Notes: generated from the letters alone by a model not told the origin. A stretch of DNA of 64,000 nucleotides from an uncultured Saprospiraceae bacterium (GCA_938016265.1 CALLWB010000003.1:1-64000); one strand, 5' to 3'; positions 9,016-18,114 are shown, counted from the first letter of the stretch. Made by a program: numbers and translations.

Positions 9016-9840
9016 TTATATAATGTCAGCCATTTTTCGTTGTACCTGATTGAAATAGAAAGTGCCAAGTACAAAAAACACACAAATTATTGCAAAAGAA
9101 ATATAAGCATAGCTGTTTGGAGGTGTTCCTCCAATAATACTCCATCGGACGCCTTCTACTACACCAGCCATTGGGTTCAAGTAAAACAACAATTGATATT
9201 TTTCGGGTACTGAACTAGCTGGAAATGCTATGGGCGTTGCATACATCCCTACTCGCAAAAGCAAAGGTGTGATATGCACAAAATCTCTGAATCGTACAGT
9301 GAGCGCACTCATCCATATTCCTCCAGTAAGTCCTGCAATGATGGCAATCAATAAGAAAAATGGCAAATAGATTAGTGTTGATTTTGGCGGAATACCATAG
9401 TAAACCATTAAAATCACAATAATAAAAAGGACAATCATCAGATCTATAAATGCGGTGAGTGCTTTAGAAAGGGGAATGACCAACCTGGGGAAATAGATTT
9501 TTTTCACCATCCCCTGTGCTCCGATTATAGAACCACCCGCCCCTGCTAATACAGCAGAAAAGTAGGTCCATCCGCACATTCCTGCCGTAGTATACAATAG
9601 GTGGGGAACATCCGAGTTGCCAGTTCCGACTTTAGCTATCGTACCAAAAACGAAACTTAATATCAATATTGAAAAAATAGGATTGATAAATGCCCAGGCA
9701 AACCCAATTGCTGTTTGTGCATATTTTACTCTAAAATCACGATAGGTCAATGTCCACAGAAGTTCTCTGAATTCCCAAAGCTCTCGGAGGTTTAAACTCA
9801 AAGAGAATTTAGAAGGTTCTATTACCGTTTTATAAGGCAT
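9016..9840 (-). CDS. Polysaccharide ABC exporter permease (Wzm-like)
   Basis: A 274-residue ABC-2 type integral membrane protein with about six hydrophobic helices. The N-terminal cytoplasmic stretch ELLWTLTYRDFRVKY and the KKIYFPRLVIPLS loop, which couples to the ATPase, are typical of Wzm/TagG permeases. Together with the Wzt-like gene it forms a complete exporter. The 123 bases between it and the NusG-like gene form the longest gap in this part of the operon. A second, orphan permease of the same family lies at 48577-49410. Confidence 0.92.
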   Translation of the reverse strand: MPYKTVIEPSKFSLSLNLRELWEFRELLWTLTYRDFRVKYAQTAIGFAWAFINPIFSILILSFVFGTIAKVGTGNSDVPHLLYTTAGMCGWTYFSAVLAGAGGSIIGAQGMVKKIYFPRLVIPLSKALTAFIDLMIVLFIIVILMVYYGIPPKSTLIYLPFFLLIAIIAGLTGGIWMSALTVRFRDFVHITPLLLRVGMYATPIAFPASSVPEKYQLLFYLNPMAGVVEGVRWSIIGGTPPNSYAYISFAIICVFFVLGTFYFNQVQRKMADII

Positions 9841-9963
9841 TTACTGCTAATTTTATAAAGCTTCGCTGATGATAAGTCGCAACTTAATCTCCTAGAAAAT
9901 TTTTTGTTTGTAGTTCTGCCAGCAATCGTACCTCTGGCCAAATCCTTTTTATAGATCATATAG

Positions 9964-10503
9964 TTAAACAAGAGCGCCAACCCGGTTCAAAAGAACAGGG
10001 TTTACGCTTACTCGCATGCTGTATCCAAGGCGTTCTAATTCTATTAGAACTTCTTTTTTTCGTTGGTTGTCTACCAACCTTCCCCGAAGACCAACGAGTG
10101 GTCCACTTGCAATTTCCACCGTATCTCCCTTGCTAAAAAGAGTTTTCTCTACGCTCATCTCCAGGTTAGTGCCAAGTACCCGTTTGATGACCTCAATCTC
10201 CGCATCGGGAATAGAAATTAGATTTTTTGAAAACCGAACAAAGTTGATCACATGCTCTGTTGCCAGAACCGTGACGTATTGTTCTTTGGTGATTTTTACA
10301 AAAATGTAACAACTGATAAGTGGGAGTTCGACGACTTTCTTTTTTCTTACATAAAGGCGGGTAACCTTTTGAATTGGCAGATACACCTCAATACCAGACT
10401 CCTCCAATCTTTTTCTAACGATTTTCTCTCGTTTGTAGTTGGTGTATACTGCGAACCATTTAGGCTCGGTAGGGTGAAGGTGGTTTTCAGGTGCTAATGC
10501 CAT
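9964..10503 (-). CDS. NusG-like transcription antiterminator (UpxY/RfaH-type)
   Basis: A 179-residue NusG paralogue. The NGN domain covers about residues 17-110 (KWFAVYTNYKREKIVRKRL, LPLISCYIFVKI), and a KOW motif follows at about 125-155 (FSKGDTVEIASGPLVGLRG). In Bacteroides, UpxY proteins of this type keep RNA polymerase going through long capsule operons. Here it lies 4 bases after ugd and just upstream of the export, transfer and sulfation genes, so it probably promotes read-through of this locus. It is too short and too divergent from housekeeping NusG to be the cell's main NusG. Confidence 0.88.
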   Translation of the reverse strand: MALAPENHLHPTEPKWFAVYTNYKREKIVRKRLEESGIEVYLPIQKVTRLYVRKKKVVELPLISCYIFVKITKEQYVTVLATEHVINFVRFSKNLISIPDAEIEVIKRVLGTNLEMSVEKTLFSKGDTVEIASGPLVGLRGRLVDNQRKKEVLIELERLGYSMRVSVNPVLLNRVGALV

Positions 10504-10507
10504 TGTA

Positions 10508-11842
10508 TTAATCCAGGATTTTTACTTTTGAATCAATAGTCGTTCGGCCAATGCTTTCGTAGTAAAAGCCTAGTTCTTCCATATTTTCCAGACTATACAA
10601 ATTTCGTCCATCAAATATTACTTTATTCGTCATCAATTCTCCCATCACTTTGAAGCTAGGTGTTCTAAAAACACTCCACTCTGTGATAATAGCCAGCGCG
10701 TCAGTATCAATCAACGCTTCGTAAGGATCACCAGTCAATTGAATTTTACCACCATAGATAGATTGCACATTTTTCATCGCCTCAGGGTCGTACGCCTTTA
10801 TTTTGGCGCCAGCTTCTAGCAATTCGTCAATAATGTAGAGCGCAGGAGCTTCTCGGATGTCATCCGTATTTGGTTTAAAAGCAAGTCCCCAAATAGCAAT
10901 TGTCTTTTCTTTTATTTTTGATCCGAAATACCGTTTTATCTTTTTAGAAAGGATGGTTTTTTGAATCCGGTTTACATTCATCACTGACTGTAGGATTTTG
11001 AAGTCGTACCCATTGTCTTCTGCAGATTTGGCAAGCGCTTGCACATCTTTCGGAAAACAACTGCCACCATAACCGACGCCAGGAAATAAAAACCGTTTTC
11101 CAATGCGAGAGTCCGTACCCATTCCTCGTCTTACCATATCAACATCTGCCCTCAGTACTTCACACAGATTGGCAATCTCATTCATAAAAGATATTCTTGA
11201 CGCTAAATAGGAATTGGCGGCATACTTAGTCATTTCTGCTGACCGTTCATCCATAAAAAGGACTGGATTTCCTTGGCGTACGAAAGGATCGTACAAGCGT
11301 TTCATCGTTTTTTGAGCACGTTTAGAGGTCGTTCCAACAACCACTCGGTCAGGTTTCATAAAATCGTCGACAGCCACCCCTTCCCTTAGAAATTCAGGAT
11401 TCGAAACGACATCAAACAACGCTTGTGGTATTTTGGCCAACAGTATTTTCGATACTTTTTCCGCAGTACCAACAGGAACGGTACTTTTGTCGACAATCAC
11501 CTTGTAGTCTGATATTAGATCACCAAGTTGGTCGGCAACTTTCAAAATAAAAGATAAATCAGCAGACCCATCACCTCCCGGAGGAGTAGGCAACGCCAAA
11601 AAGATAATTTCTGCATCCTTCACTGCTTCTTCCAAATTGGTGGTAAAAAACAATCTTTTCTGCTTTGTATTTCTTTCAAACAGGAGTTCTAAGCCCGGTT
11701 CATATATAGGTACTTTCCCATTTTGCATCAAAAGCACCTTCTCCTTGTCAATGTCTACACAAGTAACCGTATTGCCTGTCTCTGCAAAACAAGTACCCGT
11801 TACCAGGCCAACATATCCTGTCCCTATTACCGCAATGTTCAT
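10508..11842 (-). CDS. ugd: UDP-glucose 6-dehydrogenase
   Basis: A 444-residue enzyme that oxidises UDP-glucose twice, with NAD, to UDP-glucuronate. The N-terminal Rossmann motif is IGTGYVGLVTG, and the catalytic Cys262 lies in GYGGSCFPKD; the C-terminal UDP-binding domain ends normally. Length and motif spacing are typical. It supplies acidic sugar for the exported glycan. The stop is 4 bases before the NusG-like gene. Confidence 0.95.
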   Translation of the reverse strand: MNIAVIGTGYVGLVTGTCFAETGNTVTCVDIDKEKVLLMQNGKVPIYEPGLELLFERNTKQKRLFFTTNLEEAVKDAEIIFLALPTPPGGDGSADLSFILKVADQLGDLISDYKVIVDKSTVPVGTAEKVSKILLAKIPQALFDVVSNPEFLREGVAVDDFMKPDRVVVGTTSKRAQKTMKRLYDPFVRQGNPVLFMDERSAEMTKYAANSYLASRISFMNEIANLCEVLRADVDMVRRGMGTDSRIGKRFLFPGVGYGGSCFPKDVQALAKSAEDNGYDFKILQSVMNVNRIQKTILSKKIKRYFGSKIKEKTIAIWGLAFKPNTDDIREAPALYIIDELLEAGAKIKAYDPEAMKNVQSIYGGKIQLTGDPYEALIDTDALAIITEWSVFRTPSFKVMGELMTNKVIFDGRNLYSLENMEELGFYYESIGRTTIDSKVKILD

Positions 11843-12019
11843 AACAAGTCTTTTAGGTTAATACAAACTCAATAAATCCAACGCCATTCTTCTTTACTTC
11901 TACTCGAATTTCCTGTTTGTTTGATTTCTTGAATTTTAATGCGCAAAATTAGGGAAATTGTCTTGAATAATTGCACTTCGAAGTACTTGAATCCCCAACT
12001 TGGATCAGATATTTGCTGA

Positions 12020-13162
12020 TCACTTTTCGAAAAATTTTAAAACGTGTTTTGAAATGTAAGCTAATTGTTGATCAGTCAGTTCTGTATGCATAGGTAAAGA
12101 AATTACACATTCGCATAATTGTTCCGTTACGGGCAAGAAAAATCCATCCGTGACCCATTCTTTGAACGCTCCTTGTTTGTACAATGGAACTGGATAATAG
12201 ATCATGGATGGTATTCCTTGCTCCTTCAAGTAAACTTGTAGGTTGTTCCTGGTTTTGGGTGGAACCTTTAACGTGTATTGGTGATACACATGGTTCGACC
12301 AGGACTCGCTTTTGGGTACTTGAAGCTCTTTGCAAGAAGCAAGAGCCTCCGTGTAATATGCAGCGGCCTTTTGCCGTAAAGCACAATATTTATCTAAATT
12401 TTTCAATTTTATACTAAGAATAGCTGCTTGAATCGAATCCAATCTGGAGTTTACCCCAATCATCGAGTGGTAATACCTTTTTGACTGTCCATGATTGGCA
12501 ATCATTCGAATTCGAGCACCAAGCGCTTCATCGTTGGTGAATATCGCACCTCCATCCCCATAACAGCCCAAATTTTTGGAAGGGTAAAAGGACGTGCAAC
12601 TTATGTGTCCGATAGTACCAGATTTCACAGAAGTACCGTCTTTCTTATAAAAGTCAGCTCCAATAGACTGTGCATTGTCCTCGATTACGTAGAGGTTATT
12701 TGCTTTCGCGAATGTTACGATGGATTCCAAGTCTACACACTGCCCGAATAAGTTGACAGGTACAATTAATTTTGTTTTTGGGGTAACTGCTTTTTGGATT
12801 GCTGAAAGTGTAATATTGAAGGTGTCAGGATCTACATCTACCATCACAGGTATTAGTCCTAATAGACCGATAACTTCCGCTGTTGCAACATAGGTGAATG
12901 CAGGAACGATAACTTCATCGCCGGGCTTCAGATCTAAGGCCATTATGGCAATCTGAAGGGCGTCTGTTCCATTTGCACAGGGGATCACACAATTAATGTT
13001 GTGGTAATCAACAAGTTCTTGTTCGAATTGTTTTACTCGGGGCCCGTTGATATAAGCGGTAGAAGAAATAGTCTCAATAACTGCCTGATCGATTTGGTCT
13101 TTGATACTCAGGTACTGCGACTTTAAGTCCACCATTTGTATGTCCGTATCAATACTTCTCAT
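12020..13162 (-). CDS. DegT/DnrJ/EryC1/StrS sugar aminotransferase (WbpE/WlbC-like)
   Basis: A 380-residue PLP-dependent aminotransferase. Asp162 in EDNAQSIGAD and Lys196 in FYPSKNLGCYGDGGA are the PLP contacts. The opening DLKSQYLSIKDQID and the STAYINGPRVKQFE stretch resemble WbpE/WlbC, which aminate C3 of UDP-3-keto-GlcNAcA, and also FdtB/QdtB. With the UDP-sugar dehydrogenases nearby this suggests an amino-uronic acid, although WbpB/WbpD-type partners are not in the window. There is a 177-base gap to ugd. Confidence 0.87.
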   Translation of the reverse strand: MRSIDTDIQMVDLKSQYLSIKDQIDQAVIETISSTAYINGPRVKQFEQELVDYHNINCVIPCANGTDALQIAIMALDLKPGDEVIVPAFTYVATAEVIGLLGLIPVMVDVDPDTFNITLSAIQKAVTPKTKLIVPVNLFGQCVDLESIVTFAKANNLYVIEDNAQSIGADFYKKDGTSVKSGTIGHISCTSFYPSKNLGCYGDGGAIFTNDEALGARIRMIANHGQSKRYYHSMIGVNSRLDSIQAAILSIKLKNLDKYCALRQKAAAYYTEALASCKELQVPKSESWSNHVYHQYTLKVPPKTRNNLQVYLKEQGIPSMIYYPVPLYKQGAFKEWVTDGFFLPVTEQLCECVISLPMHTELTDQQLAYISKHVLKFFEK

Positions 13163-13470
13163 ATAGTGGCCTATTATAAAAAAGTTAGTTTAGGAATATT
13201 AAGTTGAATGGAATTTGCTAAGAATTGTGGACACCTGTCGCCAGAGGAATAGTAGATGCTGGAATAATTCCTGGAGTACTAATTCCGATCAATTTTTTTG
13301 TTAGTGTTTTCCATTTATCAACCACGTAAAATAGAAAACGTTTTAACGTCAAACCGGGTACTGACCGGACTATTCCGGCACCTACTGGGGTAATGCTAAA
13401 CGCCATACAAATCGTTTATACATTTCCGTCTGGCATAATATAAAAACAACGACAAGAAGATTTCACAATC
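13163..13470 (-). other. Leader region between regulator gene and aminotransferase gene
   Basis: This 308-base stretch has no convincing gene. A 62-codon frame on the minus strand (13406-13218) is open but has no recognisable motif, start signal or family. A small perfect hairpin, CCGGA-4-TCCGG, sits at 13365-13378. There is no run of T after it on the minus strand, so it is not a standard terminator. The position, ahead of the main biosynthetic operon and after a DNA-binding protein gene, makes it a candidate leader, but this is inference. Confidence 0.4.
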
Positions 13471-14004
13471 TTAATCTTTATTCCAAACCATCAGAGGTTC
13501 GATTTCAAAGTCGCTCCATTCGACATCCTTAAATTCTACTTCACTATAGATTAGATAACGAATTTTACGGCTAATCATTTTTTCGACCTTCTCGATGAGA
13601 TTGATCAAATATTGTTTATCAATATCTCCTATAAAAATCAAATCAATTATTTTGCTGTCCAACCCTTTCGACAAATCTCCTGCTAAATAAACACGGTCTA
13701 CTTTTCCGAGACGAGTAACGACCTTATCAATGATGTGGTCTATTCCGACATACTTTAAAATAATGTTGTGTATGTCTCCAAAAAGTGGATGCTTTGTGTT
13801 TGCAGAAAAGATTTTTTTGTTTCCTTTCAAGAAAGATTGCAGCATTCCTGCATTCTCCATTCGGTTGAGCTCAATTCGGATAGAATTGGTAGATTCACCA
13901 AATTCACTTTCCAAATTGCGTAAATATGAACTGTTGTTGCTATTCAAAAAGAATTTGAGCAACAGCTTGATTCTGGTTTTAGAGGAAATTAATGTTTCAA
14001 TCAT
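13471..14004 (-). CDS. Winged-helix regulator fused to a degenerate nucleotidyltransferase fold
   Basis: A 177-residue protein. Residues 1-70 look like an ArsR-type winged helix (SSKTRIKLLLKFF, then SIRIELNRMENAGML as recognition helix and GNKKIF wing). Residues 85-160 follow the minimal nucleotidyltransferase pattern, VYLAGDLSKG then IIDLIFIGDID. The usual GSxxxG has become GDLSKG and the first Asp of the DxD pair appears to be Ile, so catalysis is unlikely and the fold may serve as a sensor. Proteins of this design recur at Bacteroidota polysaccharide loci. A palindrome 11 bases before its start codon suggests self-regulation. Confidence 0.72.
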   Translation of the reverse strand: MIETLISSKTRIKLLLKFFLNSNNSSYLRNLESEFGESTNSIRIELNRMENAGMLQSFLKGNKKIFSANTKHPLFGDIHNIILKYVGIDHIIDKVVTRLGKVDRVYLAGDLSKGLDSKIIDLIFIGDIDKQYLINLIEKVEKMISRKIRYLIYSEVEFKDVEWSDFEIEPLMVWNKD

Positions 14005-14398
14005 AGTTCATAATTGAGTAACAAAATTACTCATAATATTTTAATGTCCAAATATTGCTGTGCTTTTTTAAGAATTATTTAACACGTGAGGATAGGCAAA
14101 CAGTGGATAAGAGCCTTTTATTGCAAGAATAAATAGGCAACCACGCATTACAAAAACTTGTGTAGAAACAGATGTTGAGGAAGAATTGAGGTGTGAATTG
14201 AATAAGAATACTACTCAATAAGCAATAAGCTAGATATGGTAATTTGAAATTACATGGCACCTAACATAGAGTAGTAATTCGGCAAAAGCCAAACATTCTA
14301 TACTCCCGGTTTCGGCAACTTCACATTTGAATTGTGAGACCAATGATGCGAGATCGTTCTAAAATCCTAATTATTATCGCGGGAGTTATGGCAAGTTG
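14005..14398. other. Intergenic region of 394 bases within the polysaccharide locus
   Basis: Besides the TGAGTAA palindrome I see a second short perfect inverted repeat (GTAATT-TGA-AATTAC) near 14239-14253 and no open frame resembling a protein. This gap separates the rmlA-tviB pair from the rest of the locus and probably holds the promoter for the winged-helix gene and the genes after it. No TAnnTTTG box could be fixed with confidence. Confidence 0.4.
14015..14033. promoter_or_regulatory. Inverted repeat upstream of the winged-helix gene (candidate operator)
   Basis: TGAGTAA-N5-TTACTCA is a perfect 7+7 inverted repeat centred on 14024, only 11 bases upstream of the ATG at 14004. The size and symmetry fit a dimeric winged-helix protein, so autoregulation is the simplest reading. 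The binding protein is inferred. Confidence 0.5.
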
Positions 14399-15691
14399 TT
14401 ACAGTGCCCAATATTCGATGCCAGTAAGATTTTGTTGGTTGTAAATGCCTTTCACGTCAATAAGAACAGGGTTGGTGCCCATTATCGATTTGAAATATGC
14501 TGGGTCAAACTCTCGGTACTGCTCATGGTTTACGGCAACAATTACTGCGTCATAGTCGCTATTGATTTGATCAATCAGCCCAAATCCGAATTCCTTTTTC
14601 AGTTCTTCATCAGAAGCATATGGGTCATGAACTTCAACTGCAACGGAATAGTCATTGAGTTCTCTGACAAGATCGACGACCTTCGAGTTTCGGATATCGC
14701 TTACATTTTCTTTGAAGGTTATTCCAAGCACTAGTATTTTAGTGTTTTTAGGATCTTTTCCTTTCTTTATAAGCAGTTGGATTGATTTTTTTGCAACGTA
14801 AGCTGGCATTTGATCATTTATCCTCCGACCACTTAAAATAACCTGAGGATCATAACCCAGTTTTTTAGCTTTGTAAGTCAAGTAATATGGATCAACCCCA
14901 ATACAGTGTCCACCCACAAGGCCCGGGTAAAATTTTAGAAAATTCCACTTAGTGCCTGCAGCATTGATGACCTGATGTGTACTGATGTCCATTTTCTCGA
15001 AAATGATGGAGAGCTCATTCATAAATGAAATATTGAGGTCTCTTTGCGAGTTTTCAACCACTTTAGCTGCTTCGGCTACTTTAATTGTTTCTGCCTTGTA
15101 GACGCCTGCTGTAATTATAGAAGCATAGGTCTTGTAGATTTCCTCCAAAGCCTCCTCGTCACTGCCGGAAACAATTTTTGTGATATTGGCAATCGTATTT
15201 TTTTTGTCTCCTGGATTAATCCGCTCAGGAGAATATCCAATTTTAAAGTCTTTTCCGAGTTTCAACCCGGAGTGTTCTTCAAGTATTGGAAGACAATCTT
15301 CTTCTGTACAGCCAGGATAGACGGTAGATTCATAGATTACATAGTCTCCTTTTTTTAGCGCCTTTCCAATCGCTTTGGAGGCACTCAAGACAGGTGTCAA
15401 ATTAGGCACCTTATGCTCATCAACAGGTGTCGGAACGGCCACCACGAAAAAGTGAGCATCCTTTAAATCCTCTGCGTTTGCAGTAAACAAGATATCCTTG
15501 TTTTCAAAATCTTCAGATGGCACTTCATCGGAAGGATCAATTTTGTTCTTCATCAAATCAACTCTCTTTTCGTTGATGTCGAACCCGATAACGCTAAATT
15601 TTTTGGCAAATTCCAAGGCAATTGGAAGCCCTACATATCCTAGTCCAATAACTCCAATTTTCTTTTCCTTGCTGACGATCTGTTTGTACAT
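14399..15691 (-). CDS. UDP-N-acetylhexosamine 6-dehydrogenase (TviB/WbpO/WbpA family)
   Basis: A 430-residue nucleotide-sugar dehydrogenase distinct from ugd. It has IGLGYVGLPIALEFAK (residues 15-30), the ESTVYPGCTEEDC segment, SPERINPGD and the catalytic Cys263 in GGHCIGVDPYYL. These are the marks of the TviB/WbpO branch, which oxidises UDP-GalNAc or UDP-GlcNAc to the uronic acid. The product would be an N-acetyl-hexosaminuronic acid precursor of an acidic glycan. It follows the rmlA-type gene by 56 bases. Confidence 0.9.
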   Translation of the reverse strand: MYKQIVSKEKKIGVIGLGYVGLPIALEFAKKFSVIGFDINEKRVDLMKNKIDPSDEVPSEDFENKDILFTANAEDLKDAHFFVVAVPTPVDEHKVPNLTPVLSASKAIGKALKKGDYVIYESTVYPGCTEEDCLPILEEHSGLKLGKDFKIGYSPERINPGDKKNTIANITKIVSGSDEEALEEIYKTYASIITAGVYKAETIKVAEAAKVVENSQRDLNISFMNELSIIFEKMDISTHQVINAAGTKWNFLKFYPGLVGGHCIGVDPYYLTYKAKKLGYDPQVILSGRRINDQMPAYVAKKSIQLLIKKGKDPKNTKILVLGITFKENVSDIRNSKVVDLVRELNDYSVAVEVHDPYASDEELKKEFGFGLIDQINSDYDAVIVAVNHEQYREFDPAYFKSIMGTNPVLIDVKGIYNQQNLTGIEYWAL

Positions 15692-15747
15692 TTTCTAAAT
15701 TTTGTGCTAAATAAGATTTTTTTAATTAAAATTCAATTCTTATTCAA

Positions 15748-16611
15748 TTATTTCGGAAGCAAACCCATAAGATACTGTCCATATCCACTTTTAATGAGCG
15801 GGTCTGCAAGCGCTTTAAGTTGTTCCTCGTCTATAAATTCTTTTCGATAAGCGATCTCTTCAATACAGCCAATTTTTAAACCCTGTCTTTGTTCAATGAC
15901 CTGGATAAATTGGCTCGCCTGCATCAATGAGTCGACTGTTCCTGTGTCAAGCCAAGCCATTCCTCTGCTGAAAACGCCTACGCTTAGGTTGTCTTCTTTT
16001 AAATAATGCTTATTCACATCAGTGATTTCGTATTCTCCTCGGGCACTCGGTTTGATATTTTTGGCGACTTCGATTACAGAGTTGTCATAAAAATATAAAC
16101 CAGGTACTGCATAGTTTGATTTTGGCACTTTCGGTTTTTCTTCGATGGAAATAGCTTTATTGTTTTCATCAAATTCAACGACACCATATCGTTCTGGATC
16201 AGAAACCGGATAAGCAAAAATAACACCACCTTCAGGATCAAAATGCTGCATTAGCGTTTCTTGCAACCCAGAGCCATAAAAGATATTGTCTCCAAGTATC
16301 AGTGCCACCTTGTCATCTCCAATAAACTCTTCTCCAAGCACAAATGCTTGCGCCAGGCCATTAGGTATCTTTTGCTCGACATAGGAAAAAGAACAACCAA
16401 ATTGACTACCATCTCCCAGCAATTTCTCAAAATTAGGGAGGTCATGGGGAGTGGAGATAATTAAAACCTCATTGATACCGGCCATCATTAGGATGGATAA
16501 GGGGTAATAAATCATTGGTTTATCATAAATTGGCATTAGCTGTTTACTTAATGCCATGGTAATAGGGTATAGTCTTGTTCCCGATCCTCCTGCCAGAATG
16601 ATTCCTTTCAT
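15748..16611 (-). CDS. rfbA: Glucose-1-phosphate thymidylyltransferase
   Basis: A 287-residue sugar nucleotidyltransferase joining glucose-1-phosphate and dTTP to dTDP-glucose, the entry to dTDP-rhamnose and dTDP-amino sugars. The start [16 protein letters not shown] with [18 protein letters not shown] is diagnostic of RmlA, and LGDNIFYG carries the metal-binding Asp. Length is normal. rmlB, rmlC and rmlD are not in the window. It is the first gene of the minus-strand locus, and a TATCTTTG element lies 63-70 bases upstream of its ATG. Confidence 0.94.
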   Translation of the reverse strand: MKGIILAGGSGTRLYPITMALSKQLMPIYDKPMIYYPLSILMMAGINEVLIISTPHDLPNFEKLLGDGSQFGCSFSYVEQKIPNGLAQAFVLGEEFIGDDKVALILGDNIFYGSGLQETLMQHFDPEGGVIFAYPVSDPERYGVVEFDENNKAISIEEKPKVPKSNYAVPGLYFYDNSVIEVAKNIKPSARGEYEITDVNKHYLKEDNLSVGVFSRGMAWLDTGTVDSLMQASQFIQVIEQRQGLKIGCIEEIAYRKEFIDEEQLKALADPLIKSGYGQYLMGLLPK

Positions 16612-16673
16612 TGTTTGTGTTGTTCTTTGGTGTTACAAATAAAAATAGGTCCAAAACGCAAATAAAAGCGCAC

Positions 16674-16681
16674 AAAGATAA
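16674..16681 (-). promoter_or_regulatory. Bacteroidota -7 element (TATCTTTG) upstream of rfbA
   Basis: An exact TAnnTTTG match on the minus strand, placing a start of transcription near 16667 and an untranslated leader of about 55 bases. No clear TTG/TTTG at the -33 position is visible. Confidence 0.45.
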
Positions 16682-16916
16682 AACAAATTGAGCTAAAATA
16701 GCGTATTGAATCGTTGATGCTTCCAATGGGTTGTTCTTCAGGTCGTTTTACGAACTACATAAAAACGAACTTGATTGGAGCCAAGAAGTTCATAAACGCA
16801 TAATCTAAGACAAACTTTCAACAGAAAAAAAATATTTCCGTAGATAAAATCAAGAAAATTGCGTAGTTTATTAAGAGGTGTTTTTTGTGCAAAAACACTT
16901 TTTTGTATAAAATTTT

Positions 16917-16924
16917 TATTTTTG
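16917..16924 (+). promoter_or_regulatory. Bacteroidota -7 element (TATTTTTG) upstream of the dksA-like gene
   Basis: Fits TAnnTTTG and lies about 90 bases before the ATG at 17013. The surrounding DNA is very A/T rich, so chance occurrence is possible; the -33 partner is not at standard spacing. Confidence 0.35.
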
Positions 16925-17012
16925 CAATAAATTTGATCCGCGAATCGTACATCAGTGTGTAACAAAGCGGCATCGTTTTTGATAAAAAGGTTAATTATAA
17001 AAAGGTAATATT

Positions 17013-17384
17013 ATGGCTGAAAAATCAAGATATTCAGACAGTGAATTAGAAGAGTTTAAAATTTTAATTCAGAATAAGTTGGCAGAAGCAGAAAAGGACT
17101 TACTGTTCTGCAAAACCCAACTTGAAGAACGAGCAGACAACGCCGATGCTAAACTGAAAGGTTTAGAAGATGGTATAGGAACTGCCGAAATTGAACGAAT
17201 TTCCGAACTTGCTGGTAGAACAAAGAAGTACATCAGTCACCTAAGAAATGCCCTTATCCGTATTGAGAATAAGGTCTACGGTGTTTGTCGTGAAACTGGA
17301 AAACTCATTGGTAAGGAAAGATTAAAAGCTGTGCCTCATGCTACATTAAGCATGCATGCAAAAATGGCTCAAAGTAAAAAGTAA
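17013..17384 (+). CDS. TraR/DksA-family protein with degenerate zinc finger
   Basis: A 123-residue protein with a long N-terminal coiled coil (about residues 8-85, with acidic tip residues around DAKLKG) and a C-terminal globular part, YGVCRETGKLIGKERLKAVP. In DksA this part has four zinc-binding cysteines; here only Cys92 remains, the second position being Thr95 and the last two replaced in the SMHAK segment. Such zinc-free DksA-like proteins are common in Bacteroidota. It may bind RNA polymerase through the secondary channel. lspA follows 46 bases later, an arrangement that suggests co-transcription. Confidence 0.85.
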   Translation: MAEKSRYSDSELEEFKILIQNKLAEAEKDLLFCKTQLEERADNADAKLKGLEDGIGTAEIERISELAGRTKKYISHLRNALIRIENKVYGVCRETGKLIGKERLKAVPHATLSMHAKMAQSKK

Positions 17385-17430
17385 TTCGTCGTTTTAGGAT
17401 GTTATCCCATTAACAAATACAATTATCAGC

Positions 17431-18114
17431 TTGAGGAGATCAACCCTTATTCTACTGATCATTAGTTCCGTTTTACTCTTTGATCAAGGAATCAAAATCT
17501 GGGTAAAAATGAATATGTATATGAACCAGGACTTCCCGGTAATGGGATTGGATTGGTTCAAAATTCATTTTACTGAAAATGAAGGAATGGCCTTTGGTCT
17601 TACACTTAGCGGAAGCTATGGTAAGCTAGCACTCAGTGTTTTTAGGATACTGGCGGTTATTGTAATGGGGTACTATCTGAATAAATTAGTGAAACTTAAG
17701 GCTTCGAAAGGATTGATCATCAGTCTTTCTCTTATTTTCGCAGGTGCCCTGGGCAACATCATCGACAGCGCATTTTATGGGCTGTTATTTTCTAGCAGTT
17801 ATCATGGCGTGGCTACCTTTCTGCCCGAAGGAGGAGGGTATGCAAGTTTTCTTCACGGTCATGTAGTAGACATGTTTTATTTTCCGATGTGGTCAGGTAA
17901 ATTTCCTACTTGGTTTCCATTTTGGGGGGGAGAGCATTTTCTCTTTTTTCGATCCATCTTCAATGTGGCAGACATGGCGATTACCTTTGGGGTGATCCTG
18001 ATTATCTTTTTCCAGAAAAGTTTTTTCGAAGCAGAGGAAGAAGCCCAGCTCCAAGAATTAGGAAATACAGATGGTCTGTCAGAAGAACAAACAACACTTC
18101 AGGAAGTCAAGTAA
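17431..18114 (+). CDS. lspA: Lipoprotein signal peptidase (signal peptidase II)
   Basis: A 227-residue inner-membrane aspartyl protease that removes lipoprotein signal peptides. Four hydrophobic helices are visible; the catalytic aspartates are Asp112 (GNIIDSAFYG) and Asp181 (FNVADMAI). The start FTENEGMAFG region is conserved. There is no ATG at the N-terminus: an in-frame stop lies upstream and TTG at 17431 gives the family-typical beginning, so TTG is chosen. A stretch of about 40 residues between helices 3 and 4 is longer than in the E. coli enzyme, as is usual in Bacteroidota. Confidence 0.93.
   Translation: MRRSTLILLIISSVLLFDQGIKIWVKMNMYMNQDFPVMGLDWFKIHFTENEGMAFGLTLSGSYGKLALSVFRILAVIVMGYYLNKLVKLKASKGLIISLSLIFAGALGNIIDSAFYGLLFSSSYHGVATFLPEGGGYASFLHGHVVDMFYFPMWSGKFPTWFPFWGGEHFLFFRSIFNVADMAITFGVILIIFFQKSFFEAEEEAQLQELGNTDGLSEEQTTLQEVK

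Larger units (their letters stand above)
16612..17012. other. Divergent intergenic region between rfbA and the DksA-like gene
   Basis: These 401 bases separate two divergent genes. They hold a minus-strand TATCTTTG (16674-16681) and a plus-strand TATTTTTG (16917-16924), each a candidate -7 element. Short open frames here have no protein-like composition. I see no RNA gene or repeat. Confidence 0.5.

Noticed and set aside
13218-13406. A 62-codon minus-strand frame between the winged-helix gene and the aminotransferase gene
   Set aside because: No recognisable domain, start signal or conservation can be seen; kept only as part of the leader region.
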